Shown here: positions 1-8,482 of the stretch, in pieces
Numbering within the stretch: the stretch's first letter is position 1
How the letters are laid out: every line of letters starts with the position of its first letter
From: JACOTV01 sp964579395
GTDB taxonomy: Bacteria; Patescibacteriota; Microgenomatia; UBA1406; GWC2-37-13
Assembly: GCA_964579395.1 (NCBI GenBank)
Contig: CAZOFT010000003.1
Span: forward strand, 92,434 to 156,433
Length of the DNA: 64,000 bases
Reading direction: 5' to 3'
Made by a program: the position numbers and the translations under genes
The notes under the pieces: model-generated
Seen by the model: the letters and a program-made list of their open reading frames with translations, nothing else
Database searches by the model: none
What the model was told of the DNA's origin: nothing

Positions 1-263
1 TCACCCAAGTTGCTTGCCACTTCTCCCTTGAAATTACTTGCCAGCTCAGGCCGATAGTAGACGACGCTTACTTTGGCTCCTGCCGCACGCGCACCGTCTG
101 TAGCCGCAAGCATCACTCCGGGACCTCCACCGTCGACAATACGACGTCCCGACTCGCCCACGCGCTTTGCCACTGCATAGGCCTCTTTATATTCCTCGTC
201 TTCAAATGTGGGAGCTGCGCCACCAAAAAAACCGACCGACCGAATGCGTTTTGTATCTGACAT
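1..263 (-). CDS. LOG-family (lysine decarboxylase-like) Rossmann protein, N-terminal part
   Basis: The frame reads inward from an ATG at 263 and runs off the left edge, giving about 87 residues. The N-terminus has the pattern of the LOG/TIGR00730 family: a short strand ending GFFGGAAP, then a helix, then a nucleotide-binding turn DGGGPGVMLAATDGA. LOG proteins are nucleotide-binding Rossmann enzymes, some of which release cytokinin bases from riboside monophosphates. The second diagnostic motif (PGGxGTxxE) would lie outside the window, so catalytic competence cannot be judged. It is transcribed in the same direction as obg, 24 bases downstream of the obg stop. DprA-type Rossmann proteins are an alternative, but the glycine pattern fits LOG better. 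Confidence 0.7.
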   Translation of the reverse strand, partial: MSDTKRIRSVGFFGGAAPTFEDEEYKEAYAVAKRVGESGRRIVDGGGPGVMLAATDGARAAGAKVSVVYYRPELASNFKGEVASNLG

Positions 264-287
264 GTGCGGTCATTATACCTGAATTCG

Positions 288-1283
288 TCACTCAGCAACA
301 GCTGCAGGTTCTTCATCTTCCGGAGGGTGAAGAGAGTCATAGGTCTCAAGCATGATGCGCTTGAGCTCACTCAGGCCATCATAGTCATGAATAGAAGTGG
401 ACAGGATCGTTTTACCGGTTGCGGCAAGCGCTTTTTTCTTTTCAACAATTACTTCAGGCGTCACCTCATCAATGGCGGTCAGCAGTATGATCTGGGGCTT
501 TTGTGCCACATCCGGATTGTATGCCTCAAGTTCATTCATCACTGCCTGATAGTCGCGCATCACATCATCTGATGAGGCGCGAATACAATGAAGTAGTAAG
601 CTTACTTTTTCTATATGTTTAAGAAATTTTATACCCAACCCCTTACCTTCATGCGCACCTTCAATAAGTCCCGGAATATCCGCAATGACGCGCCCTTCAA
701 TCACTCCCAGATTGGGCTCAAGTGTAGTGAAGTGATAGTTTGCCGTTTTTGCGGTAGCGTGAGTGAGCTCGTTTAACAAACTGCTTTTACCCACATTCGG
801 AAATCCAATCAGTCCAAAATCGGCAATCAGTTTTTGCACTATTTGAAAGGTGTGTGTCTGCCCCGGCGTCCCCAACTCGCGCTTACGAGGAACTTGATGT
901 GTAGCATCTTTAAATGCATCGTTACCGCGTCCGCCGCGTCCGCCGCGGGCCAGTAGGATACGACGACCATCGCGCATCAGCTCACGTTCGCGCCCGGTCT
1001 CAAGGTCGATAAACGTCGTCCCGACCGGCACTTTCATGATTCGATCTTCGCCGTCTGCGCCGTGGCGCTTGTTTTGATGTCCCGGCACCCCGTCATTTCC
1101 TTTAAATGCGTGCAGTCCGGAATAGGCGTTTAACGTATCAGTGTGACTATCGGCCACAGCATATACCGCGCCACCATTGCCACCATCACCGCCACTGGGA
1201 CCGCCTTTTCCGGGAAAAAATGAGATATGGCCATCACCGCCGCGTCCGCCACTGACCTCAAGTCGTACTTCATCAATTAACAT
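288..1283 (-). CDS. obg: GTPase Obg/CgtA
   Basis: Obg is a ribosome-associated GTPase acting in 50S maturation and stress control. The 331-residue product starts MLIDEVRLEVSGGRGGDG and has the glycine-rich Obg fold in the first ~155 residues (FFPGKGGPSGGDGGNGG, GGRGGRGNDAF). The G domain follows: P-loop GFPNVGKSS, TTLEPNLG as switch I, DIPGLIEGAHEGKGLG as switch II. The short tail is acidic and ends EDEEPAAVAE. A longer open frame begins at 1319, but the family N-terminus MLIDE begins at 1283. A TATAAT lies 7 bases before that ATG and no Shine-Dalgarno is visible, suggesting a leaderless mRNA. The G4 motif is not the textbook NKxD (the frame reads LLTAIDEV at that place), a deviation worth noting. 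Confidence 0.95.
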   Translation of the reverse strand: MLIDEVRLEVSGGRGGDGHISFFPGKGGPSGGDGGNGGAVYAVADSHTDTLNAYSGLHAFKGNDGVPGHQNKRHGADGEDRIMKVPVGTTFIDLETGRERELMRDGRRILLARGGRGGRGNDAFKDATHQVPRKRELGTPGQTHTFQIVQKLIADFGLIGFPNVGKSSLLNELTHATAKTANYHFTTLEPNLGVIEGRVIADIPGLIEGAHEGKGLGIKFLKHIEKVSLLLHCIRASSDDVMRDYQAVMNELEAYNPDVAQKPQIILLTAIDEVTPEVIVEKKKALAATGKTILSTSIHDYDGLSELKRIMLETYDSLHPPEDEEPAAVAE

Positions 1284-1321
1284 ACTTATAATTATACAAT
1301 CACTAGGCCCTAAACCCAAAT

Positions 1322-2311
1322 CTATTCCAATTGCTGCGCAAGTGCCGCTACTTCTTGCTTTTTTTCTTCTGTCACAGTGATCGCCACAATCCCCTCATCC
1401 GGCTGGCCATAAAGTACCATAGCACCCAAAGGCGCAGCCAACACCGCCGGAATCACCAGTAAGTCTTCCTCGCCATCAATGCGAATCAGTTGCTGCTTTG
1501 CCGCAGCCTGCACTGCTTTCACAACCACTTGTGCTGCTGCCTGCCCGATCGTTCCCGCCGGATTTTGTGCGTCAAATGAGTCCGGCACTTCAAGTTTTTG
1601 AGTACGCCGCGTAACAAAATCAACAACTGACACTGTTCGCATATCACTTAGCTGCTCCACCAACTGACACACGATATCGCCGACTGCCACAACCAATGGT
1701 GGACGGGCTTGATGGATCGCGATCAAACATGCACCTTGGGCTATAGATACATCTATCTCCGCTCCGGCAAACAGCTTCCCCATCGGTTTTTGCAGTGTTT
1801 TCCGTAGTGTGCTCGGCAGCCGCAAGTCATGGGAGAACACAGCAGCATACCGATGTCCATTGCGGTCGATCTCACCTGCGCGAATACGCGTTGATGAGAT
1901 CAAAATCCCATCGTCTGCCATAATTTCTTGCGCCAAAACGAGCGACAACACAGCAACACCTTCTTCATCCCGTTTTTTATTTACCAGCGCCGCGTTGGCC
2001 TGTGTACTGGCAGTTGCCACAAGAGCGTCATACTCGGCAACATGTCCCGCGGGACCATAGATGTCATTGATTTTAACGATTTCATAATCGGCTTTCGGTG
2101 CATACTTGGCAAACCATGCCACAAGTCCTGCACGGCGCACATCATACGGTTCAAGCGAGTAGGCAAAGGGTTTTCTGACAATCATCTCATCCGATGTTAG
2201 ACCGATTGTCAATCGGGGTGCAGTATCTGCAGCTGTACTCAGGTGAGAATGATGCCCGGCGTGCAAATGATCAAACGTTCCTCCCAATACGGCGTGCTTA
2301 TAGGTGTCCAT
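1322..2311 (-). CDS. Fused archaeal-type phosphopantetheine adenylyltransferase and GTP-dependent dephospho-CoA kinase (DUF359)
   Basis: The 329-residue protein appears to carry the last two steps of CoA synthesis. Residues ~1-155 are a nucleotidyltransferase of the archaeal/eukaryotic PPAT class: GGTFDHLHAGH at 10-20 and ISSTRIRAGEID at 138-149. Residues ~163-329 match the DUF359 family, shown in Thermococcus to be a GTP-dependent dephospho-CoA kinase: VGDIV at 210, VVDFVTRRT at 229, NPAGTI at 250, DGEEDLLVIP at 279, YGQPDEGIV at 301. Bacteria normally use CoaD plus the P-loop kinase CoaE, so both halves are archaeal in type. The usual DGKT/R segment reads DFVTRR, so one basic residue is shifted or replaced. 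It lies 38 bases upstream of obg on the same strand. The joint function is inferred from the two family assignments. Confidence 0.85.
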   Translation of the reverse strand: MDTYKHAVLGGTFDHLHAGHHSHLSTAADTAPRLTIGLTSDEMIVRKPFAYSLEPYDVRRAGLVAWFAKYAPKADYEIVKINDIYGPAGHVAEYDALVATASTQANAALVNKKRDEEGVAVLSLVLAQEIMADDGILISSTRIRAGEIDRNGHRYAAVFSHDLRLPSTLRKTLQKPMGKLFAGAEIDVSIAQGACLIAIHQARPPLVVAVGDIVCQLVEQLSDMRTVSVVDFVTRRTQKLEVPDSFDAQNPAGTIGQAAAQVVVKAVQAAAKQQLIRIDGEEDLLVIPAVLAAPLGAMVLYGQPDEGIVAITVTEEKKQEVAALAQQLE

Positions 2312-2395
2312 AGATCGTATGGTACACTCTTTTTTCTACGTTGTCGAAACGAATGAAAGAGATCATTAAGGCTGTTTATTCAGTCTAATTCGTGA

Positions 2396-2401
2396 TACAA
2401 T
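2396..2401 (+). promoter_or_regulatory. Extended -10 box for tRNA-His
   Basis: TGATACAAT (extended -10 with TACAAT at 2396-2401) lies 18 bases before the tRNA 5' end. No clear -35 is seen at 17 bases. It would start transcription about 10 bases upstream of G-1. Confidence 0.4.
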
Positions 2402-2418
2402 TAGTGCTGCAAAGTCAT

Positions 2419-2492
2419 GGTGGCTGTAGCTCAGCTGGTAGAGCGTCAGTTTGTGGAACTGAATGTCGCGGGTTCGAGCCCCGTCAGTCACC
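2419..2492 (+). tRNA. tRNA-His (GTG)
   Basis: A full cloverleaf can be drawn. The acceptor stem is GTGGCTG (2420-2426) with CAGTCAC (2485-2491), including one G-T pair. The D arm begins TAGCTCAGCTGG, the anticodon loop is TTGTGGA with anticodon GTG, and the T arm is GCGGG-TTCGAGC-CCCGT. The extra G-1 (2419) opposite C73 (2492) is the hallmark of tRNA-His. The bases after C73 are CA and then A-rich sequence, so the CCA tail is not encoded and must be added after transcription. Confidence 0.95.
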
Positions 2493-2568
2493 CAAATTTT
2501 TTCTCGAGAGAAAATATTCGCATTCTAGCTGAAGTCAAAATCAATTTTCATTTTTTACACAAGATTTT

Positions 2569-2835
2569 TTATCGTCCAATTTGTGTTAAAAAGTATTTTT
2601 TCTTATTTTCGGGAATATCATCCCAATGTGTATTGGTTAAAGCACCTTGTAACGAATAGAGATAATAACAAACCGGCCAATTCTTTTTTGGATATTTTTG
2701 TTGCAATTTACGGTATATATTTACTGGACCCACTTTAGCAATATCTTGTTTCGTATGGATTCCAACTGATTCAAGATTTCTAGCTATTCCTGGTCCAATA
2801 TTCGCTAATTGTGTCAATTGGCTTTTCTTTTTCAT
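2569..2835 (-). CDS. TfoX C-terminal-domain protein
   Basis: This 88-residue protein is a stand-alone TfoX C-terminal domain, a small helical fold related to helix-hairpin-helix proteins. The markers are LANIGPGIARNLESVGI near the N-terminus, a central YRKLQQKYP, LYSLQGALTNTHWDDIP and a lysine-rich end. In gamma-proteobacteria the domain is part of the competence regulator TfoX/Sxy, but single-domain versions are widespread and their role is not settled. The gene and its flanks are clearly richer in A and T than neighbouring genes, and it ends 76 bases from tRNA-His. That fits acquisition near a tRNA, although no attachment repeat was seen. Confidence 0.8.
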   Translation of the reverse strand: MKKKSQLTQLANIGPGIARNLESVGIHTKQDIAKVGPVNIYRKLQQKYPKKNWPVCYYLYSLQGALTNTHWDDIPENKKKYFLTQIGR

Positions 2836-2943
2836 ATAAAATTAGTATATCGTATTCAATTTTTTAAATAATAGTCGAAACAGGTTCTAACAGCATCCCG
2901 AATTCTACCCATCATTTTCTTCTCAGTTCGCTACAATACACAT

Positions 2944-3480
2944 ATGAGCGATACGCACTCCTTTAAAACAGTTCTTGAAACAATAGCCACAGAGACTCTT
3001 GTGCGAATACCGCAAGCCGTAAGCAGCAAACTGCCATCGCGCGGACCGGTCATGGTAGCTGGTACTATTGATGGCATTGATTTTGCTGCGCCTTTAGAGC
3101 CCGATGGGGCAAAAGGACACTATCTGCTGATTGACAAAAAACTCCATTCTAAACTCAAGCCGCAGATCGGTGATGCCGTAACAATAGAAATAACACCGAC
3201 GAAAGAGTGGACTGAACAACCAGTCCCCGCCGATATTAAAGAAGCAATACAAGCAGACAAACAAGCGTTCGCTACCTGGAATGCAACTACCCCAGCTGCG
3301 CGTTGGGAATGGGTGCGGTCCATCCGCGGAACCACCAATGATGAGACGCGTAAAAAACGTATTCGAGTAGCCTGCTCAAAGCTCAGTCGCGGTGAGCGAC
3401 GACCGTGCTGTTTTAATAGTGGGGTCTGCACCGATCCGACCGTCTCAAAAAGCGGTCTTCTTTCGCCGCCGACTGAATAA
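2944..3480 (+). CDS. YdeI/OmdA-like protein with DUF1905 domain
   Basis: The 178-residue product has a small beta-barrel DUF1905-type domain (about 10-85), then the helical YdeI/OmdA region. The latter shows VPADIKEAIQADKQA, the tryptophan-rich segment ARWEWVRSIRG and a basic RKKRIRVACSKLSRGERRPCC. Members of this family have been linked to bacteriocin tolerance, but the biochemical role is unknown. TACAAT ends 6 bases before the ATG with no Shine-Dalgarno, a leaderless pattern. The last ~25 residues look unstructured. It appears to be a single-gene unit. Confidence 0.75.
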   Translation: MSDTHSFKTVLETIATETLVRIPQAVSSKLPSRGPVMVAGTIDGIDFAAPLEPDGAKGHYLLIDKKLHSKLKPQIGDAVTIEITPTKEWTEQPVPADIKEAIQADKQAFATWNATTPAARWEWVRSIRGTTNDETRKKRIRVACSKLSRGERRPCCFNSGVCTDPTVSKSGLLSPPTE

Positions 3481-3568
3481 TCCTCTAACATCCCTGCTCA
3501 ATTTCTCCACTCCCGCCGCAAATTCGCTATACTGACTTTGCAGGAGACATCTCACTGTAGTAGTTTTT

Positions 3569-6319
3569 ATGAGAACTTCATCGCACAAACGCACAACGCG
3601 ACCGCTTTTTATTGCCGCATTTATCTTGGTTGTGTCGGTATTTCTTGCCCGCCACTCGGAAAAACCCGAGCTTATCACTCCGGCATATGCCCAATGCACC
3701 GGAACACATGACATAAAAATAATCGATACAGGAACTTCTTCTTCCAACAGTTATGCGGTCGATATGGAAATTGGTTCTGACAACAGGCCGTTTATTTCGT
3801 ATTTTAAAAGCGGAGTTATGCGTAGTGCCAAGTGTAGTAGTGGCACCTGCTCCTCCTCTACATTTGCCACACCCGGCAACGGACAGGCAGGAGGTGGCAG
3901 CGCAATCGCAAACTACGGCGTAACCACATATCTTGAAGGAAGTAGTCCATTTATCATCTACTTTACCAATGCAGCAGGAAATGAAGAAAAGTTCGTAACT
4001 TGTAACAACAGTTCTTGCACGAGTACCTCAACCACATCAGATGGAGCTGACAACCGAAACCATGTGTCATCATTTCGCACATCTGACGGTACACCATACT
4101 TACTCAATGGAGTCAGTGGTAGTGGGCAGATATCTGCGCGACGCTGTTCAAATGTCGGATGCAATCCGGCAAACTGGCTGCAGTTTGGAACGTTTCTGAG
4201 CGGAGCATCGCAGGCATCCCGGCCAATCCCCTTGTTGCCAAGTGGTGGCAATCCGATTGCAGTGTATGAGCGCAACGATAGTCTGCATGTGTATGCCTGC
4301 TCCGACGATAGCTGTTCGGGAGGAAGTCAGAATGTTGTTCATATCGGCGGCATTGGAAGCTATATGACGGCGATCCTCAAAAATGGACTGCCGCTTATCG
4401 CATACACCCAAAACGGCAACGTCGAACTGATGTTTTGTGGCAATTGGGCATGCAACTCTGTTAACACTATTCGCACTATTGATTCGGGATCTACCGGACA
4501 AGTGTCTGTGGCGGTCGGATCAGACGGAGTGCCGGTGCTATCATACTTTAAGGGTGGTGGGTCTGCCGACTTATATCTTGCCCGCTGCAACAACTCAACA
4601 TGCTCAGGAACAGCCACCAAAACGCGCATTAATACCGGTGGCGTATCAAATCAAAACACTGTTATCGGACTGCGCTCGGGAAATATTCCGGGTATCCTGT
4701 TTCGCGACGGTTCGGCAAACCTGAAGTATGTGTCTTGTGTTGACCAAGTCTGCACACCTGACACTTCAGGATGCGCAACTCCCACTCCCACCTATGGCCC
4801 GACTGCCAAACCGACAAACATTCAAATACGAGAAGATGACACCAACCAGGGATCAACCATTCAGACATACAATGTATATTTCAGCTGGACTGCTCCTGCA
4901 TTTGCCGGATTCGCTGCTGGATCCAATAGATATCATGTATATATTTCTGATTCGCCGACTTTTTCCAGCAACGTAGTCGATGTGATTCGGGCAAAGACGG
5001 TACCGTGGTACACCACAAGAGGTGACACTGCGGCAATCGCCAAAGTGAAACAAAACACACAGTATTATGTGCGTGTGTGTGCAGACTATAATGATGGTGC
5101 CGGCGGCTGGAACCAGCAGTGTGCCGCAGACATCACCTACACAAAAGTTGCTTACTCGCCCGCCACGTTCTCAGGCGCCAGCAATCAACGGGTCGTATCT
5201 GTTTCTGCACCGGCATCATGCACAGGGGGTGTCCCTAACCGATTTATGGGCTCCCTTTCCATGACACCCAATACCAATGGATACTCATCTTCTTGTTCAA
5301 CAACCTCTGCGGGAAGCAAGATCACTGACTTCAACTGCACTATCACGTATGACAATGTGAACTATGACCCTAATCCACAACAACAATTCACACTTTCTAT
5401 GGCTGGCGGATCTGCAATCTATGGCTGTGGAGGCAACTGTGACACACCTGGTTCGTGCACGAACATATTCAGTCCGAATGTAGATGCGAATCAAACAAAA
5501 ACAACAAGCGGTTCACAGCCGCTCTATGTAAACACTGACCTGGCAGCGTCATTTTTTAAAGTAAAAAACATGTCCATATATACAAGCGGCGGCATAAACT
5601 CACCCTTTCCTGCAGGACACCAACCGTTTGACAGCAACGACATCGGAGACAACTATTTTGACCAGGGTTCAAGCGGAACCAACACCGGGGTTGGTGTCGT
5701 GATGAGCAATGGCACCCAGACAGCAGGGCTCTCCAGTGCTCCAAATAGCGGCATCTCTGCACGCGGATGGCGATCAAATACGTATACTTCAAACACCACG
5801 AAATACGTCGGAAATGGATTTGTCGCATATGCAAAAGGGCAAAAACAAATTAAGACCATAAGCAGTCTTTCCGACTCTACATTTACAAGCGCCTCCTCCG
5901 GAATCTTTCTTGTGAGCGGTGATCTCACCATCAACAACAGCAATAAAGCCGCGCTCAATAATAAATATGTGATCTTGATGAGTGAAGGCACCATTCGAAT
6001 CAGTAATGACCTGAGTCCGACCGGAGGAAATGTAGCGCTGTTTGCTCAAACTATATATATCGATAATGCTGTAGCCTCCGTGGATGCAATCTTGTCAGCT
6101 AACGCCATCTATATGACATCTACCAGCACCTCCGTGTCCACCACTCCCTTATCAATTGTCGGTTCACTCTCTGCCAAAACACCGATTGATATGACCAAGC
6201 GCGCCCGTGACGACAATGATCTGCAACCATCTGTGTTCATACAAGCTGATCCTGGTGCATATCTGAACCTATTACCCCACATATCCACCACAAAGACTGA
6301 ATACGAATTACTACAATAG
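3569..6319 (+). CDS. Large secreted surface protein: predicted seven-bladed Cys-repeat propeller, FN3-like domain, C-terminal beta domain
   Basis: The 916-residue protein begins with a basic tail, a hydrophobic segment (~12-27) and a possible signal peptidase site AYA-Q near 41. Residues ~43-402 contain seven repeats of about 50 residues, each ending in C-x4-C. The Cys pairs are at 89/94, 145/150, 193/198, 244/249, 290/295, 340/345 and 390/395, with a recurring G-x-P-x-x-x-Y strand. This predicts a disulfide-pinned seven-bladed beta-propeller. A Pro/Thr linker leads to an FN3-like domain (~415-515). A further ~380-residue beta-rich region, with the motif YGCGGNCDTPGSC, is shared with the next gene. 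No C-terminal anchor or sorting signal is visible. Function is unknown; adhesion or a pilus-associated surface layer is only an inference from the domains and the PilX-like neighbour. Confidence 0.75.
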   Translation: MRTSSHKRTTRPLFIAAFILVVSVFLARHSEKPELITPAYAQCTGTHDIKIIDTGTSSSNSYAVDMEIGSDNRPFISYFKSGVMRSAKCSSGTCSSSTFATPGNGQAGGGSAIANYGVTTYLEGSSPFIIYFTNAAGNEEKFVTCNNSSCTSTSTTSDGADNRNHVSSFRTSDGTPYLLNGVSGSGQISARRCSNVGCNPANWLQFGTFLSGASQASRPIPLLPSGGNPIAVYERNDSLHVYACSDDSCSGGSQNVVHIGGIGSYMTAILKNGLPLIAYTQNGNVELMFCGNWACNSVNTIRTIDSGSTGQVSVAVGSDGVPVLSYFKGGGSADLYLARCNNSTCSGTATKTRINTGGVSNQNTVIGLRSGNIPGILFRDGSANLKYVSCVDQVCTPDTSGCATPTPTYGPTAKPTNIQIREDDTNQGSTIQTYNVYFSWTAPAFAGFAAGSNRYHVYISDSPTFSSNVVDVIRAKTVPWYTTRGDTAAIAKVKQNTQYYVRVCADYNDGAGGWNQQCAADITYTKVAYSPATFSGASNQRVVSVSAPASCTGGVPNRFMGSLSMTPNTNGYSSSCSTTSAGSKITDFNCTITYDNVNYDPNPQQQFTLSMAGGSAIYGCGGNCDTPGSCTNIFSPNVDANQTKTTSGSQPLYVNTDLAASFFKVKNMSIYTSGGINSPFPAGHQPFDSNDIGDNYFDQGSSGTNTGVGVVMSNGTQTAGLSSAPNSGISARGWRSNTYTSNTTKYVGNGFVAYAKGQKQIKTISSLSDSTFTSASSGIFLVSGDLTINNSNKAALNNKYVILMSEGTIRISNDLSPTGGNVALFAQTIYIDNAVASVDAILSANAIYMTSTSTSVSTTPLSIVGSLSAKTPIDMTKRARDDNDLQPSVFIQADPGAYLNLLPHISTTKTEYELLQ

Positions 6320-6420
6320 TACTTCTTTCGCTTTGATATACGCTAAGCGCCAAAACGCATTGCGCCCGTTGTATGTGTTTGTTATGCTGAAATCGTAGAT
6401 TGTCTAAGTACTATCCGGTT

Positions 6421-8463
6421 ATGGCGCACTACCGAACCCGTTCTGTTCCTGTTTTTTTGTTGGTTCTGCTGCTTGCAGGCATCGCGTTTGTAGTAGCACA
6501 GACATTCCGCGGAGATCTCCCATCCTCTGCGCACGCTGCAGCACCTCCTTGTACCGTGCCCGGAGACAGCATTTACTGGACACATCTTGATGAAGGGCAG
6601 ACCATGACCTATGACGGAACACATGTCACGGTACATGACAGAGGTCACCAATATGATCTTAAGCTCGTTTTATACAAATCAAATCAAATCCCCTGGAGCC
6701 CTACTTGGTCTGCTTTGGGACCTCCGCGAGTGTATGATGATATCGTAGATGGATCACGTGTTGAAATTCCCTTTCAGGGGTATTTTCAGGCCGACTTGAT
6801 CCCTCAAAATGCGCAGGTATATCAGTCACCTTCTTGGTACGGCGACAAGTATGGATATCCGGGTGTTGATGTCTTAAAAGCAGCAGTCAATAGCGAGCGC
6901 ACCTGCCCACCCTCTGTTGAACCGACCCCCACACCTGACCCGAATCAGAAGCCAACCAATATTGTGATCGCCGAAGACGACAGCAACGCCGGCTCCATCA
7001 TTCAGACATACAATTTTAAAATTACCTGGAATCAACCATCTTCACCGAGCTTCAGTTCGGGTACCAGTCGATATCGGGTATTTATTTCCGACTCACCGAC
7101 ATTTACCACCAATGTCATCGATGTGGTTCGCGCAAAAACGGTACCCTGGTACTCAACTCGCGGCGATTCCAGTGCTGTAGATAAGGTTCGTCAGAATAAG
7201 CGATATTATGTGCGTGTGTGTGCAGAATACGCAGGAGGTGGTGCAGGCGGATGGTCAGAACAGTGTGCGGATGATGTTTCTTTCAACAAAGTTCCATACA
7301 CATCAGCCATACTCAGCGGCCCCACTAATCAGCGCATCACAGCAGATGCTTCAGGTCCTTCCTGCTCCAGCGGCGCCCCGACACGATTTGTAGGAGACCT
7401 ATCACTGTCACCCAACAGCAATGGCTACGCATCATCTTGCACCACCACAACAGCCAGCGCGCGAGTGACTGACTTTACCTGCACTGTGACCTTGGACAAC
7501 GTTAATTATGACCCCAATCCAAATCAAAGCTATTCGCTCATGATGACGGGTGGCTCAGCAGCATATGGGTGTGGGGGCACTTGCGCCACTCCCGGCTCCT
7601 GCAATAGCGTATTTACTCCCAATCTGGACGCAAACCAAACCAGAGTCACCACCGGCACGTCACCGCTTTTTGTAAACACTGAATTGGCAGCGTCATTTTT
7701 TAAAGTAAAAAACATGTCGGTTTACACCAGCGGCGGCATAAACTCACCCTTTCCTGCAGGACACCAGCCGTTTGGCAGCAATGACACCGGTGATGATTTT
7801 TTTAATCAAGGATCATCAGTGGATACAACCGGCGTAGGTGTTGTGATGAGCAATGGCACCCAGGCAGCAGGGCTCTCCAGTGCTCCAAATAGCGGCATAT
7901 CTACACGCGGATGGCGATCAAGCAGCTACCAAAGCAGTGTCACCAAATACATCGGGTCTTCGTTCATCTCATTTGCAAAAGGAGCAAAACAAGTACAAAC
8001 CATTTCTGATCTGTCAGACGCTACGTTTACCAATGCGTCAGCTGGCATATTTCTTATCCGCGGCGATCTCACCATCAACAACAGCAATAAAAATGCACTC
8101 AATAATAAATATGTGATCTTGATGAGTGAAGGCACCATTCGAATCAGTAATGACCTGAGTCCGACCGGAGGAAATATTGCTCTGTTTGCCAAGACAATCA
8201 ATATCGAAAACGGCGTCAGTACGGTCAAAGCCATCATGTCCGCCAACAATCTGTACGTTACCTCCCCGGTCGGCACGATTTCAACTACGCCGCTTTCCAT
8301 AGTCGGGTCAATCTCGGCACACGAGGCGGTCGATATGAGCAAGCGTGCGCGCACGGATGATGATTTGAAGCCTTCAGTCTTTATCCAAGCCGATCCGGGC
8401 GCCTATCTGAATCTTCTCCCATACCTGTCACTTACTAAAACCGAGTACAAGCAAATCCAGTAA
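6421..8463 (+). CDS. Secreted surface protein, paralogue of the upstream gene without the propeller
   Basis: The 680-residue product has an N-terminal hydrophobic segment (VFLLVLLLAGIAFVVA) and a likely signal cleavage after AHAA. A unique ~140-residue region follows, then the same FN3-like domain and C-terminal beta region as the preceding protein. Shared marks include the Cys motif YGCGGTCATPGSC, NMSVYTSGGINSPFPAGHQP and a closing NLLPYLSLTKTEY. I chose the ATG at 6421 because TACTAT stands 6 bases before it; a TTG at 6400 in the same frame is possible. Stretches of DNA are identical between the two genes, which suggests gene conversion. It probably forms one surface unit with the neighbouring paralogue and pilin-like gene. 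Confidence 0.75.
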   Translation: MAHYRTRSVPVFLLVLLLAGIAFVVAQTFRGDLPSSAHAAAPPCTVPGDSIYWTHLDEGQTMTYDGTHVTVHDRGHQYDLKLVLYKSNQIPWSPTWSALGPPRVYDDIVDGSRVEIPFQGYFQADLIPQNAQVYQSPSWYGDKYGYPGVDVLKAAVNSERTCPPSVEPTPTPDPNQKPTNIVIAEDDSNAGSIIQTYNFKITWNQPSSPSFSSGTSRYRVFISDSPTFTTNVIDVVRAKTVPWYSTRGDSSAVDKVRQNKRYYVRVCAEYAGGGAGGWSEQCADDVSFNKVPYTSAILSGPTNQRITADASGPSCSSGAPTRFVGDLSLSPNSNGYASSCTTTTASARVTDFTCTVTLDNVNYDPNPNQSYSLMMTGGSAAYGCGGTCATPGSCNSVFTPNLDANQTRVTTGTSPLFVNTELAASFFKVKNMSVYTSGGINSPFPAGHQPFGSNDTGDDFFNQGSSVDTTGVGVVMSNGTQAAGLSSAPNSGISTRGWRSSSYQSSVTKYIGSSFISFAKGAKQVQTISDLSDATFTNASAGIFLIRGDLTINNSNKNALNNKYVILMSEGTIRISNDLSPTGGNIALFAKTINIENGVSTVKAIMSANNLYVTSPVGTISTTPLSIVGSISAHEAVDMSKRARTDDDLKPSVFIQADPGAYLNLLPYLSLTKTEYKQIQ

Positions 8464-8482
8464 ATATTGGTATCCTATATAT

